Origin: Arvicola amphibius
Taxonomy: Eukaryota > Chordata > Mammalia > Rodentia > Cricetidae
Direction of reading: 5' to 3'
Assembly: GCF_903992535.2 (NCBI RefSeq)
Contig: NC_052056.1
Location: 90,954,443 to 91,018,442 of the forward strand
DNA length: 64,000 nt
Positions 9,901 through 20,544 of this stretch are shown here, piece after piece. Numbering within the stretch: the first letter of the stretch is position 1; the number at the start of each line of letters is the position of its first letter. The notes under the pieces were generated by a model. That model ran no database searches. It was not told where the DNA came from and worked only from the letters and a program-made list of their open reading frames with translations. The position numbers and the translations under genes were made by a program.

Positions 9901-10574
9901 TCCAATTATCTTTCTCAGAGACTTTTGCTGTGTCCCTTTCCCCCTAAAATGGCGAATAGAAGTTTCTCTCCAAATAAGTCATCTTCCATATTTTTAGAAC
10001 AACTTCCAATAGCAACAGTCATGTGACAGTCACCCTGGCAGGGCTCCGATGTTTTCCAGAGCCCTTTTGTGAAGGAACTGTGGTCCATAGGAGTGTCGAT
10101 CCGCAGTGGGCCCTGCAGCTTATATCCCTGAGTATGGCTGGACCCTTGGAAATCCCCCACTGTGCAATATGATGCCCAGGCTTCCTTATTCCAAATGACT
10201 CTGACCTATGTGTGGGGGTGTGCACCCATCACATCGTGAATCAAAAATACATCGTCACCTTAATGGTTTTCATAGAAACTTTTTTACAAGCCCCAAGTTT
10301 TTTTGTTGCTGTGAGAATCAACAAGATACAAAATTACTCTGCCAAATTGCTATACAAGCTTCTAAATTCTTACTCTCAATTTCTATATTTTTCTTGTTCA
10401 GGCTCAGAAGCAAAAAGTTCTCAGGTCACTCCCTACCCCCTCTTCAGTTGCCTCATTCTAGGATTCATTGGGCTCGTTTCCATGTGTGTGTGCATGTGTG
10501 TACACACGTGTGTGCATGTGTTCATGCCTCAGGCACTATTCATCTTCATCTATTGACTTCATTTTCTATGTTGG
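9901..10574. other. Unassigned, ends in TG-rich sequence
   Basis: Unique to about 10470, then TG/CA-rich sequence (10480-10530) that may be a remnant of an antisense SINE tail. Confidence 0.45.
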
Positions 10575-10756
10575 GTGCATTGCCTGCCTGTGTATCTGTG
10601 CACCATATGCGTGCAGTGCCCCCGGTAAAGTCAGGAGAGGGCGTTGGATTTTCTAGGACTGGGGTTACAGTTGTGAACCACCATGTGCACACTAGGAATT
10701 GAATTTGGTTCCGCTGAAAGAGCAGTGTTCTTAACTGCTGATCTGTATCTCCAGCC
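10575..10756 (-). mobile_element. B3-type SINE, antisense
   Basis: Landmarks: tctaggactggggttacagt, tgtgaaccaccatgtgcaca, ggaattgaatttggttccgc, gtgttcttaactgctgat. Confidence 0.85.
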
Positions 10757-10765
10757 TCTTTAGCT

Positions 10766-10985
10766 ACCTTTCTTAATTAGGTTTCTATTGCTGTGATAGA
10801 AAACACTGTGACCAACAGCAACTCGGGGAGGAAAGGGTTTACCCTACAACTCTTGGGTCCTTTACACTATATCACTGAGATAAATCAGGGCAGGAACTCA
10901 ATACAGGAACCTGGAGGCAGGAACTGAAGCAGAGACCATGGAGGAACACTGTTTACTGACTCATGCTCCATCCTCTGTGATATTC
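10766..10985 (-). mobile_element. ERVL-class LTR fragment, antisense
   Basis: Opens aattaggtttctattgctgt and continues gtgaccaacagcaactcggg, aggaaagggtttaccc, ggcaggaactgaagcagaga: the 3' half of the rodent LTR type that starts ttgtcaacttgac. Confidence 0.8.
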
Positions 10986-11171
10986 CCTGAACATGGTTTT
11001 ATTTTGTTGACAGTGTCTCACTGGCTTGGAATTGATCCATTAGGTTATGCTCACTGGGATTGGTTTGTCCAGGGATCGGTTTATCTCTAACTCCCCAGCA
11101 CAGGGCTTTTTACTGAATGCTGCTACAGCTGTTCTAAGTCAATGCAATGGTTAGTCATAAGTTTGCTTTTT

Positions 11172-11323
11172 TTGTTTTGTTTTTCAAGACAGGGTTTCTC
11201 TGTTGCTTTGGAGCCTGTCCTGTGACTCGCTCTTGTAAACCAGGCTGACCTTGAACTTACAGAGATCCGCCCGCGTTCTGCCTCCTGAGTGCTGGGATTA
11301 AAGGTGTGTGTCACAAACACCTT
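11172..11323 (-). mobile_element. B1 SINE, antisense (cricetid-type)
   Basis: Contains caagacagggtttctctgtt, gctttggagcctgtcctgtg and gtgctgggattaaaggtgtg. Flanks repeat each other: tggttagtcataa on the left, tggttagttataa on the right. The wider string caatgcaatg(g/t)ttagtc also occurs on both sides. Confidence 0.92.
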
Positions 11324-11424
11324 GTGGTTAGTTATAAATCAATGCAATGTTTAGTCTTAAGGAAGCCCAATTTGGGAGGGTTTTTGTTGTTTATGGTGGT
11401 GTTTCTTGGATCATCACACCGTTA

Positions 11425-11632
11425 GCCTCACACTGAGAGATTCTAGGCAGGTGCTCTACCACTGAGCCACAGCCCACCCCCTTATGGTGGTGATTTTTGG
11501 TAAATGCCCTACTGCTGAGTCACAGCTGCAGTCCCTTCTGGGGATTCTAGGCAGGTCTTCCACCACTGAGCCACACCACTAGCCCCCAGTTAACAAATTC
11601 TATGTAAGGACTCTCCTGCTGAGCCGTGCTCC
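11425..11632 (-). repeat. 52-bp ID-derived tandem array, locus A3 (diverged)
   Basis: About four degraded units, each with the complement of the A box (ctctaccactgagccacag, ccaccactgagccacacc) and gattctaggcagg. On the minus strand it lies just downstream of a B1 (11640-11745). Confidence 0.85.
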
Positions 11633-11639
11633 AAGCTCT

Positions 11640-11745
11640 CTTTTTACCTGTAATTTTAGTATACTATATCCAGGAAGGCCTTGCAGTGATGATCTTGCTC
11701 AGAGTAGCTGGAGTTATAGGCTTGTGTCACCAAGCCTAGATAGTT
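11640..11745 (-). mobile_element. B1 fragment, antisense, joined to array A3
   Basis: Diverged antisense B1 (tatccaggaaggccttgcag, gagtagctggagttataggc, ttgtgtcaccaagcctag). Confidence 0.55.
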
Positions 11746-12165
11746 CAGGAGAAAGCTTACCAAGGTCTATATGATGTCCCACAGATAAGCAGTACTATTG
11801 CACACTGTCATTTTTTTTTTTTATACTTGTGATTTCTATGTCTGTAGATTGAATCCACCAGGGATAAAAGTATCTAGAAAAAAAATAATCATTTTTATAC
11901 TGAATGTGCCTAGACTTTTCTTGCCATTCCCTGTATAATGGAATCTGATAATTGCTCACAAAGCATTCATGTTGCAGGTAAGGTAAACATTCTAGCAGTG
12001 AGTTCAAGTACATGGACATACATGGATAGAATACATGTAAATGCTGTATCATCTACATATGGGATTGGAACATGTATGAATTTGGGTGTTTAAGCAGAGT
12101 CCTGAACTGATCCCCAACTACTGAAAAACAACTAGACTTCTATTGAGATAGCCATGATTAAAAGG
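11746..12165. other. No gene or repeat recognised
   Basis: AT-rich unique sequence with a T-run at about 11810-11821. Confidence 0.55.
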
Positions 12166-12168
12166 ACA

Positions 12169-12202
12169 AAACCAACCAACCAACCAACCAACCAACCAAC
12201 AA
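12169..12202. repeat. (CCAA)n microsatellite
   Basis: About eight CCAA units. Confidence 0.95.
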
Positions 12203-12220
12203 ATCATCTCTTAGCATCTC

Positions 12221-12370
12221 AGGGTTCCATCCCCAGTACCACATAAACTGATGAATGGTGGCATACATCTGGAATCTCAGCACTCAAGAGGTGGAGGCAA
12301 GCCAATCAGAAGTTCAAGGTCATTTTTAGCCACCTAGGGCATTTGAAGCCAGCCTGTGTGCATTTTCCCA
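12221..12370 (+). mobile_element. B4-type SINE remnant (ID 3' part plus B1)
   Basis: Begins with an ID B-box/3' end (gggttccatccccagtacca) and runs into B1 (ggtggcatacatctggaatc, tcagcactcaagaggtggag). Confidence 0.65.
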
Positions 12371-12514
12371 TGAACCTTAAATTAGTTCCTGTCCTATCAA
12401 GATTCAGGCCAGTGGATGTCAAACTTCACAGTGTAGCTAGAGGCAACATTCTGGGATATACAATATTTGGATGTTGAGCTACAAACCTATGAGCAATGTC
12501 TCCTTGGTCATTTG

Positions 12515-12640
12515 TATTTTTGTTTTCTGTTCTTTGAGACAGAGTCTCACTATATAGTCCAGGCTGGCCTGAAACCCAGGACCCCCTTGCCTCTGCTTCC
12601 TGAGTGCTAGGATGGGATTCTAGCCTTGTTTTACCGTGCA
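12515..12640 (-). mobile_element. B1 SINE, antisense
   Basis: tctttgagacagagtctcac, tatatagtccaggctggcct, cctgagtgctaggatgggat. Confidence 0.75.
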
Positions 12641-12649
12641 TGGAATCTT

Positions 12650-12905
12650 ACACTTTTCTGGTGGGGCACAGAGCCTACGTGTTGCCTAGACTTGACCTCG
12701 AGCTCACTATGGAGTTGAGAATGACCTCGAACTCCTAATACTCCTGCCTCCATCTTCTGCCACCTCCTACCACATCTTTGCCACTTCTCTAGTCCTGGAA
12801 GGCACGCACCACCACACTTGGCTCATTCAGTGCTGAGGATAGAAACCCCAGGGCTTCACGCTTGCTCAGCAAGGGCCCTGCCAACTGAGCGACATCCTCT
12901 GCTCT
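12650..12905 (-). mobile_element. B4-type SINE, antisense
   Basis: B1-like part (tgttgcctagacttgacctc, cgaactcctaatactcctgc) then an ID end (gaaaccccagggcttcacgc, ccctgccaactgagcgacat). Confidence 0.75.
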
Positions 12906-13305
12906 ATCTGTGCAAGTTGGGAGAGGCACCTTATCTCCCAGAGCCTCCTGGATGAAAACGTCAGGGGAGTTGTGAGAGCGCATATATACAGAATCAGAGC
13001 CTGGCTTAGAGCAAGCCATCACACACTTCCTTCCTTCTTGGAGAATTCTCTGTAACGGTCCAGAAAGCTGCTCTTAAATACTTGGCTTATAGGTGGAAAG
13101 CACGGTGAATTGCTTCCCAGTAGTGCTTGGTAACAGATTGATGCTGCCTGCTGGCGTGGAGAGTTTTTTTTTTTTTTTTTCCTGGAGAGTCTGCCATCCT
13201 TGACTCTTAAAGAGATTGTGTCTGGTAGCAGTAAACAGACTTTTAGCAAAATAGGTCTTTAATCCCATTTGAGCATATTTTGCACTGACAATGGAAATGC
13301 AAATG

Positions 13306-13308
<3 letters not shown>
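12906..13308. other. No gene recognised; T17 run
   Basis: Unique sequence. A homopolymer T-run lies at 13164-13180 with no identifiable SINE attached. Confidence 0.5.

Positions 13309-13358
<50 letters not shown>
13309..13358. repeat. (TC)25 microsatellite
   Basis: Pure TC dinucleotides. Confidence 0.97.
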
Positions 13359-13361
<3 letters not shown>

Positions 13362-13512
13362 ACCTATGGGTAGGCAGAGAGCAGGAGCTGGATACCATGC
13401 TGGGCTAGGCAGAGACCAGGGCAGTAGCTACTGGGCAGAGCATGAATTAGAACTGCTTTTGCCTCTGTGGAGGGCAATTGAACAATCTTTATGAAAAACA
13501 CAAATGCAGGTG

Positions 13513-13712
13513 GCTGGAGAGATGGCTGAGCCGTTGAGAGCAATGAGTACTCTTCCAGAGGACTCAGGTTCAATTCCCAGCACCCATATGGCAGCTCACA
13601 ATTTTCTGTAACTCCAGTTTCAGAGAATCTGACACCCTTACAGATGTACATGCAGGCACATTTAAAAAAATGCACATAAAATAAAAATAAATAAGTTAAA
13701 AAACCCACAAAT
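13513..13712 (+). mobile_element. B2/B3-type SINE
   Basis: Full head with both promoter boxes (ctggagagatggctgagccg, ctcaggttcaattcccagca), body and an A-rich tail with aaaataaaaataaataag. Short similar sequences (cacaaatgca / cacaaatgta) lie at the two ends. Confidence 0.92.
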
Positions 13713-13727
13713 GTACATCTTACCTTT

Positions 13728-13786
13728 TAAAGATTTACTTTTTTTGTTTATGTGTGTGCGCGCGCGTGCGCCCTCACCCTCTCCTC

Positions 13787-13832
<46 letters not shown>

Positions 13833-13996
13833 CATGTATGTGTAGGTGTCTGTAGAGACAGGAATAGCGTCAGATGCTCAGGAGCTGGTGTTAGAGGTGG
13901 TTGCAAGTCACCATATGTGAGTACCGGGAAACAAACCTGGGTCCTCTGCAAGAGCTGCAATTATTTCTAACCACAGAGCCATCTCTCCAGCCCTGC
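13728..13996 (-). mobile_element. B3-type SINE, antisense, with (CG), (TA)n and (GT)n in the tail
   Basis: Head at 13975-13996 (cagagccatctctccagccc on the plus strand). The tail holds a short GCGC run (13759-13766), (TA)n (about 13787-13804) and (GT)n (about 13804-13832). Confidence 0.9.
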
Positions 13997-14616
13997 CACT
14001 TCTTGAAATGTATTTTTACTTGCTCATGTGCAAAATGAAGTAGTTTCTGAAAAAAAAAAATCCAAAACCTCAAACTCTTTATTCAAAGGTATTTATGTAT
14101 TTGGATTCTTGTGCGTGCATGCGTGTGGAGAGCAGAGGACGTCTTGAGTGGATGTGTGTTGTTTGACATGGGTACGGCCATGTCAAGGACTCCAATGTCT
14201 CAGACCCATGGGAGAGCCAAAGTCTTCCCCCAGGGTGAGACTCAGAGGGATGGCAACGCCTTTTTTGGGTCTGGGTTCGAATGTTGGCAGTGTGTGCAAG
14301 AACCAGGAGCTGCAGCTCCTCCTCCCAGAGGGCTGCAGCCTGAGAGCACCCCCCAACAGAGACCTCCTACTGAGACCAGCCTACTCTTTCCTTCAACCTA
14401 CCCATCTCACAACCCCGCCCCACCTCCCGGTTGTAAATAAGAAACTGGATGAGGTTCTGGGTTGTTTCCTACTTGGGGCAGCTGCTTTAGAGTACACAAG
14501 ATCCACCTGAGTCTAGTTGTTCTGTTCACACGCCTGTTCCTTCTTTTTTCCTTCACCATCCCAGACAGGTTGAGACTCAGGTCCTTAGGCTTGCATGGCA
14601 AGAAATTATCTTTTCT
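13997..14616. other. Unassigned
   Basis: No gene recognised. Two overlapping open frames of 109 and 120 codons across 14111-14510 show no domain or bias and are judged chance frames. A TG-rich part near 14100-14160 may be an old SINE tail. Confidence 0.5.
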
Positions 14617-14700
14617 TTTTCCCTCCCTCCCTTCCTCCCTTCCTTCCTCCCTCCCTCCCTCCTTCTCCCTCCCTCTCTCTCACTCTCTCTCCTTCTTTCT
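14617..14700. repeat. Pyrimidine tract (CCTT/CCCT)
   Basis: CT-rich simple sequence abutting an antisense B4. Confidence 0.95.
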
Positions 14701-14912
14701 GCCAGATTACCCAGGCTGGTTTGGAACTGGTTACACATCTGAGGATGGCCTTGAACTCCTGATCCTCCTGCCTCCACCACACCACGCACTGAACTCTGGG
14801 ATTCAGGCATGCATGGAATGCCTGGCTTTTTAAGTGGGTGCTGAGTTCAAAATTCCAATCCTCATGATTTTGTAGTAAATACTCTTTACTGCTGATCTAT
14901 CTCTCAAGCCCC
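14701..14912 (-). mobile_element. B4/RSINE1-type SINE, antisense
   Basis: ttacccaggctggtttggaa, ccttgaactcctgatcctcc, gctttttaagtgggtgctga and the tRNA-like end gatctatctctcaagcccc. Confidence 0.75.
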
Positions 14913-14955
14913 ATGATCCAACTTAAAAAAAACAAAAAACAAAAAACAGAAAGCA

Positions 14956-15030
14956 GGAAGTGATGGCGCACGCCTATAATCTCCACAATGGGACGCTGAA
15001 CCAGGGGACCATGAGGCCAGTCTGGAGTAA
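14956..15030 (+). mobile_element. B1 fragment
   Basis: aagtgatggcgcacgcctat, gaggccagtctggagtaat. Confidence 0.6.
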
Positions 15031-15034
15031 TAGT

Positions 15035-15180
15035 TACTTGTCACTTTGCTATGACAAAATACCAGACCAAAGCAGCTTGAGTTTGAGGGTACAGTCAGCC
15101 CGTCATGACTAAGAAGTCATGGTGGCAGGAGCAGGGTAGCGGGAGTAGGGTGGCTGCCCACATTTCCAATTGTCCTTCTG
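15035..15180 (-). mobile_element. MaLR/ERVL-class LTR fragment, antisense
   Basis: cactttgctatgacaaaata, ccagaccaaagcagcttgag and agtcatggtggcaggagcag match the 3' part of a rodent LTR read backwards. Confidence 0.6.
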
Positions 15181-15429
15181 AATAGAACAGAATCCCCAGA
15201 CAGGGCAGAAGGAGGAATTCAGGAGTCTTCAAGTATCACCTCGGAAGGATTTTATCATCTACCTCCTGACCTGTCACAGGGTCATCTGCTTCCCTGTTAT
15301 TCTCCTCCAAGGGGCTCAGGAAGCGGGACTGTTAACACCGATCTGAGCTCAAGGGGAGACCCTGTTGGGCCCCCTCAACACCCTTCCATCCAATGCTTTT
15401 GGCAAACATGGCCAGGCTTTCTGTGTCAG

Positions 15430-15660
15430 CCAATTTAGGTTTAATTGTCAATGTGACACAGCCTAGACTCTCCTCAGAAGGGAGTCGTCGCTGAGTCCTA
15501 GATTGGACTGGCATATGGCCATGTCTGTGGGGATCGTCTCGATTATTAATAGATGCAGGAGGGCCCAGCCCACTATGAGTGGCACCATTCTCTAAGCTAG
15601 CTAAGTATGAGCCAGCAAGCCAACAAGCAGTGTTCCTCCAGCCTTCTATCAATGGTGGAC
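15430..15660 (+). mobile_element. ERVL-class LTR, 5' part
   Basis: ttaattgtcaatgtgacaca, catggccatgtctgtgggga, gagggcccagcccactatga, gtggcaccattctctaagct: the 5' half of the ttgtcaacttgac-type LTR. It stops at a (TA)n tract. Confidence 0.8.
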
Positions 15661-15749
15661 TAATATATTATATATATAATATATATGTTATATATTATAT
15701 ATACACATAGATATTATGTATGTATGTATGTATGTATGTATGTATGTAT
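15661..15749. repeat. (TA)n-rich and (GTAT)n microsatellite
   Basis: TA-rich sequence to about 15713, then GTAT tetranucleotides at 15716-15749. It caps the truncated LTR. Confidence 0.95.
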
Positions 15750-17100
15750 TCACAGCAAGAGAGATTAAACCAGAACACACTGTTTCTGCCATAAGCTCGG
15801 CTTTGCAAAACCAGTTTCCTTTTACTTTTTTGTGTGTTTCCTGGGCTTTCGAGCCCATGGGTATTTTGAAGGAAACATATTCCATCTGTTTCTGATTTGC
15901 TTCCCTTAAACTTGCCAGAAGTTTCGTTTGTGAAGTCTATTTCACGTCTGGGAATCCTTCTCAGCCTATTTTTTTCCTTTTCTTTTCTAAAGCCTTCTAG
16001 GTCAGATCTTCACACTCAAAAGGAAGCAGAAAATTGAAATGATTATTAGGCTACAATTGAGACCAGAACCACTCCCTATCTTTCCCTTTCTTACCTAAGC
16101 GTCTTGGGGGAGTAGTAAAAATCTAAAAGGCCTTCACATGGAGGTGATTGGTTTAGTGATCCACTTGGAAGTCTATGTGCAGACACAGTCCTTAAAGACC
16201 AGGATGCAAAGTTTTGCTTCAATTTAAGTTAATCTCAGCTAAGGGTCCCTGGTCTGTTTCCTATTCAGAAATGTCTGAATTTGAGTAGGATATAAATTTG
16301 ATAAAGTGCTTTCATTTATTTATCCTTTGCTTAGAGAAGGAAGTGTCATAAATTCAAGCAAAAAATAATGGGCATAAAACTTTTAAAGGGTACCATTAAC
16401 TTTCAGATGATAAGTATTATTGTGTTTATTAGCCATAAATGCCAAAACATTGAAGAGTGGTTGGAAGACTTGAAGTAGGCCAGGAAAAAAAAAGGAATAT
16501 ATTGGGGAGAAACAGAGACAGCCCACTTAAGATGATTATAGCCCAACCACCCAAGATACACATTGATTTAAGGGACTAAGAATGGGCCTTGTTAGTCATC
16601 TCTGTCCCTAGTCTTTAAGGGGGCATATTAACTATTTTTATGTAGCTGTTCTGACTTTCCTCAAATAGGGAATCACCAACCAACCAAAGTAACAATTCTA
16701 CCAAAGCCCAACTTCGTGAATCAATTGTTAGATTATGGTTACTTAAAGGAATATGGGTGAGGGGTGACTCATATGCATAGGAATGACTCAAGGATGACTT
16801 TATTTTAACCGAAAAATCCTATCACAACATGGGTGCCTACTCATAAAAGCTACATCTCTGGAGCTCCCTGCAGGACTTTCAAGTAGTTTACAGCTGGTGG
16901 AAGAGTTTTTCCAGGCATCTTGGATGATCAGAGAGTCTCTCTTACCCAGTAGTTGTTGCTCTTTTCATAATCTTTGGGAGGAATCTTGTGCATCCTGTTA
17001 GTTTCAGGAACTTCCTGAGACTTGTGAATTACTTACTTCCCAAGGCTCCCAAGTTTTTGTCCTCCTTCTTACAGTCAACGTTTTACCTCAAAAAAAAAAA
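15750..17100. other. Unassigned; part may be an unnamed rodent repeat
   Basis: No gene. The part at 16680-16990 (ggttacttaaaggaatatgg, gtgaggggtgactcatatgc) resembles from memory a rodent interspersed repeat whose name I cannot give. An A-run lies at 17090-17104. Confidence 0.45.
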
Positions 17101-17104
17101 AAAA

Positions 17105-17445
17105 TCGCTACACAACAGTAGCTATAACAAAATGCCTAATGAAATCAACATATTCAAACAAAGGTTTATTTTGACTTATGGTTTCAGAAATTCCAGTCCC
17201 TGGTGACATTGGGGGTCTGTGGTGGTGGGAACATCTGGTGGAGCTCTCCATACCTCTTGGACCTTTCCACAGGGGCTGGACCCAAACCACCACAGTCTAT
17301 AATGTCCAAAGGCCAATACCCAGTGATCCACATCTGCTAGGCAGACTCTACCTAAGATACCACAGTCTCCCCAAACAGTATCACCAGCTCAGGGAGCAAG
17401 CGGTGAACACGTGAGCCTATGGGGGCCTTTCAGAATCTCAGAACA
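17105..17445 (-). mobile_element. MaLR-type LTR (MT group), antisense
   Basis: tagctataacaaaatgccta, acaaaggtttattttgactt, cacagtctccccaaacagta, and near the end acacgtgagcctatgggggc. Confidence 0.85.
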
Positions 17446-17709
17446 AACTGTAACTGCAGAATGGATGAGGTCTAGCAAGGGTGTGAAGCACTAGAACCTC
17501 CTAGAAGCACCAGCGTTCTCTCTATCCCTAGTCCAGCTGCCACATCTCCAAACTACAGGCAGAGCCATGGCTTATCTTAATACACAGTGGCAATTTTCTC
17601 CATTGCCAGCTTTCAACTGTAAGTGTAATTTCAGGGTTTGTGTGTTTGTGTGCATGAGTGTAGGGTATTAGGGAACCATCCGCATTGTTCCTCAAGTGCT
17701 GTTTACTTT

Positions 17710-17712
17710 CAT

Positions 17713-17755
<43 letters not shown>

Positions 17756-17757
17756 TT
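17710..17757. repeat. (TTTA)n microsatellite
   Basis: Twelve or so TTTA units. They are best read as the expanded A-tail of the antisense B1 that follows. Confidence 0.95.
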
Positions 17758-17905
17758 TTTTGGTTTTTCGAGACAGGGTTTCTCTGCAGCTTTAGAGCCT
17801 GTCCTGGAACTAGCTCTTATAGACCAGGCTGGTCTCGAACTCACAGAGATCCGCCTGCCTCTGCCTCCCGAGTGCTGGGATTAAAGGCGCGCGCCATCAT
17901 CGCCC
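17758..17905 (-). mobile_element. B1 SINE, antisense, full length, low divergence
   Basis: gtttttcgagacagggtttc, agcctgtcctggaactagct, ccaggctggtctcgaactca, gggattaaaggcgcgcgcca. CpGs are still intact, so the copy is relatively young. Nested in an older B4. Confidence 0.97.
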
Positions 17906-18135
17906 GGCGCTATTTATTTATTTTTTTGAGATGGGTTTTCTCATTGGTCTGGAGCTTGCTGATGTTTTCTGCCTGACTGCCCAGTGAGCTCCGAAGACCC
18001 TGCCTCTTCTCCACAGAAAGAGATTGGGATCCCTAGAGTGTACCACCACACCTGGCTCTTTTACGTGGCTCCCGAGTATCAGACTTATGTCCTTGCATTT
18101 GCAAAGCAAACCCTTACGAAGTTCTCTCCCCACTC

Positions 18136-18587
18136 TTCGACCTTTGGGTTTATTTTTCCCTTTGAAATTTATGACATTTTCACCAAGCAAGATTTTTTTT
18201 TTTTTTTTTTTAAATCTGGGGATTCCATTTTCCACTTCGCTCCTTTTGAAAAGTCGAACGTGTCCTTTCTCCCTTAAAAAGCACAGCCGTTTCCGGAAAG
18301 TACCAGTAGCGAAAGTGAGGTGATGGTGTGATAGGCAGAGAAAATCGGAAGGGAGGTCTTCAGGACAGAGCTCAGGCTTTGAAATCTGAGCTCGGGTTTG
18401 GAATGAGCATTTCGATTTCACTTCCACAGTGCAGAGAATCCCCCAAAGGGGGCCAAGCTGTTGGAGAAGCAATGGGAAGACCAGCGGCGGCCAAGTAGTA
18501 GAGTCCCATGGTGACTTCTGCTCTCAGTGGGAAATATTTAATATTCTTATATCCCGGATCCCTTAACTGTAAAATAAAACATTTAAC
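18136..18587. other. No gene or repeat recognised; T18 run
   Basis: Unique sequence with a T-run at 18193-18210. A 184-codon minus-strand frame over 17918-18472 overlaps the SINE and the T-run and shows no family match. Confidence 0.55.
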
Positions 18588-18712
18588 TGAACATGTTGGC
18601 CCACGCTTGTAATCCCATTATTTAAGAAGCTGAAGCAAGAGGATTGTGAGTTCAAGTCCAGCTTGGGCTATATAGCCTGACCCTGTCTTTTTTGTTTGTT
18701 TGTTTGTTTGTT
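18588..18712 (+). mobile_element. B1 SINE with (TTTG)n
   Basis: atgttggcccacgcttgtaa, gtgagttcaagtccagcttg, gcctgaccctgtc, followed by (TTTG)n at about 18690-18712. Confidence 0.75.
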
Positions 18713-19165
18713 TGCTTTTTGAGTTTTTTGAATGATGATTCATTCTTTCTTCCCTAGCCAGGAAAAAAGAAGATGAAGGATAAAACAACAGAATTTTTCT
18801 AGAAGCCAATAGCAAGTTGTGGCCAGTGTGGCTAACCTCAGGCAACACATGTGTGTTGAGTTCTGTTTTCCCAGCTTCTTCCTCTACAGGGAGTGTAAAG
18901 GTGGCATTTGTCCTCAAGATGCTGGGCTGCTCAGATGATATTGATACCTTTTGGAATTTGTTATGTAGATACTCACTGCTTTTCAGATGTGATCTTTCAG
19001 GTAATTGTATGCTCCTGGACATTTATTGCCTTGTAATATTGAAATATGAAATTTCATATATTGAATGATATAAATTATAAATTTCATGTTCTTAAGAGCA
19101 TACCAATTGTTTTGCCTACTTAAAATATTTTGTTTTTAAATATGAGAAACTGGGATTTTTTTTTT
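18713..19165. other. No gene or repeat recognised
   Basis: Unique sequence, AT-rich toward the right. Confidence 0.55.
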
Positions 19166-19169
19166 TCAA

Positions 19170-19568
19170 TCTGAGCTGGTTAGTTTTTGTCAACCTGATG
19201 CAAACCTAGATATACCTGGGAAGAGGGGGTCTCAATTGAGAAAATGCTGCCGTGAGATTGGCCTGTGGTCATGTTTTTAACACTTTCTCTTGATTGCTAA
19301 TAGATATAGGATGGCCCAGCCACCACAGTCAGTACCATTCCTGGGCAGATGGCCCTAGGTTATATATAAAGAGGAAGCTGAACAAATCAGTAAACCCGTG
19401 GGCCTCAGTGGTCTCTGTTCCAGTTCCTGCCTTCGGGTTCCTGCCTTGAGCTTCTGCCCCGGTTCCCTTCCATGACGGATGGTAACCAGTGCGACAATTA
19501 CAAACACTCTCCCCCCACAAGGTACTTTGGGTCAGTGTTTTATCATAGCAATAGAAACTAAAGCTGAC
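19170..19568 (+). mobile_element. ERVL-class LTR, near full length
   Basis: gttagtttttgtcaacctga, gtctcaattgagaaaatgct, gatataggatggcccagcca, aagaggaagctgaacaaatc, and the end tttatcatagcaatagaaac. It carries most landmarks of this LTR type in order. Confidence 0.85.
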
Positions 19569-19639
19569 CACTAGCCCAAATTAAGTCAGGGATAAGCCAC
19601 TTGAAACCTTGATGTTTTAAATTTTCATTTGTTATTACT

Positions 19640-19865
19640 ATTCTGTGTGTATCTGTGTATGTGGGTGCACGCATGCCATGGCGTGTGTATGGAAGTCAGA
19701 GCTGCTTCTTTCTTTTCCGTGTGGAGGCAGTTCTCTCTTGTCCTGCTGGTTTAGAAGCTTCAGGGTGACTCTCCTGTCCTTACCTTCCATCCTGCCACAG
19801 GACTACTGGGGGCAGGTATTGAACCCTTGTTCCTTGTACCTTTTCCTGGTGAGTCATCGTCCCCT
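19640..19865 (-). mobile_element. B4/RSINE1-related SINE, antisense (diverged)
   Basis: A TG-rich tail (tgtgtgtatctgtgtatgtg), tggaagtcagagctgctt, and a tRNA-like end (gtattgaacccttgttcctt). Confidence 0.5.
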
Positions 19866-19869
19866 TCCA

Positions 19870-19999
19870 CCTTTTTGAGGCAGGGTCTCTCTAGGTAGCC
19901 CTGGCTGGCCTGGAACTGGCTATAAAGGCAAAGTTGGGCTCAAACTTTCAGAAGTTTCCTGCCTCTGCCTCCTGAGTTGGGTTCAAGGTGTGTGTGTAC
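19870..19999 (-). mobile_element. B1 SINE, antisense
   Basis: tttgaggcagggtctctcta, ggtagccctggctggcctgg, cctgcctctgcctcctgagt. Confidence 0.85.
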
Positions 20000-20295
20000 C
20001 TCCAGGATGGCCTGAGAACATGCCTTTTATTTTCTCTGATCTTGGATTTATGCTGTCTTCTTGATTTCCTAGAGTGTCTCTGTCACTCAGCGATTCTTAG
20101 TTTGATTCTGTCACTGCCAATCAAAGTAAGTTGGAAGAAGTTCCCAAAACCCACCGGGCTTCTGTTTCAATGAAGAGAGTATCGCTTGTCAGGTAGGAGG
20201 GTTTTTTTTTTTTTTTCTAGCATACGTTCATCATACCTGAAACAGATACTTTCCTTTTAGTCTCCATGGGAGAGATACAGCAAGGAAAAAAGGAA

Positions 20296-20420
20296 AATCT
20301 AAAATCTGGCATTGTGGTATACACTTGTCATTCCAGAAGCTGGATGGTAGAGGTAGGTGATTCTGGCAAGTTTCTTATTAGTCTGGATCACTTAGGAAGA
20401 CATTGTCTCAAACAAAACAA
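20296..20420 (+). mobile_element. B1 SINE (diverged)
   Basis: ctggcattgtggtatacact, attccagaagctggatggta, aagacattgtctcaaacaaa. Confidence 0.65.
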
Positions 20421-20489
20421 ATCAGAGCTCCAAACTAAAACAAGCAAACAATAACAACAAAAAAACAAACAAACAAAAAACTGACAAAA

Positions 20490-20530
<41 letters not shown>
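20421..20530. repeat. A-rich tract and (CA)n
   Basis: An A-rich stretch with (AAC)n, then (CA)19-20 at 20492-20530. Confidence 0.95.
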
Positions 20531-20533
<3 letters not shown>

Positions 20534-20544
20534 GCCAAAACCCA

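Larger units (their letters stand above)
17635..18135 (-). mobile_element. B4/RSINE1-type SINE, antisense, interrupted by B1
   Basis: The left part (tgtgtgcatgagtgtagggt, ttgttcctcaagtgctgttt) and right part (gagatgggttttctcattgg, ggagcttgctgatgtttt, cacctggctcttttacgtgg, ttgcaaagcaaacccttacg) form one antisense B4, split by the (TTTA)n-B1 block at 17710-17905. Confidence 0.75.

Noticed and set aside
14111..14510. Two overlapping proline/serine-rich frames
   Set aside because: No recognisable domain, splice context or homology; composition follows the local GC-rich stretch.
17918..18472. 184-codon minus-strand frame
   Set aside because: It overlaps an antisense B4 SINE and a T18 run, giving a lysine run, with no domain.
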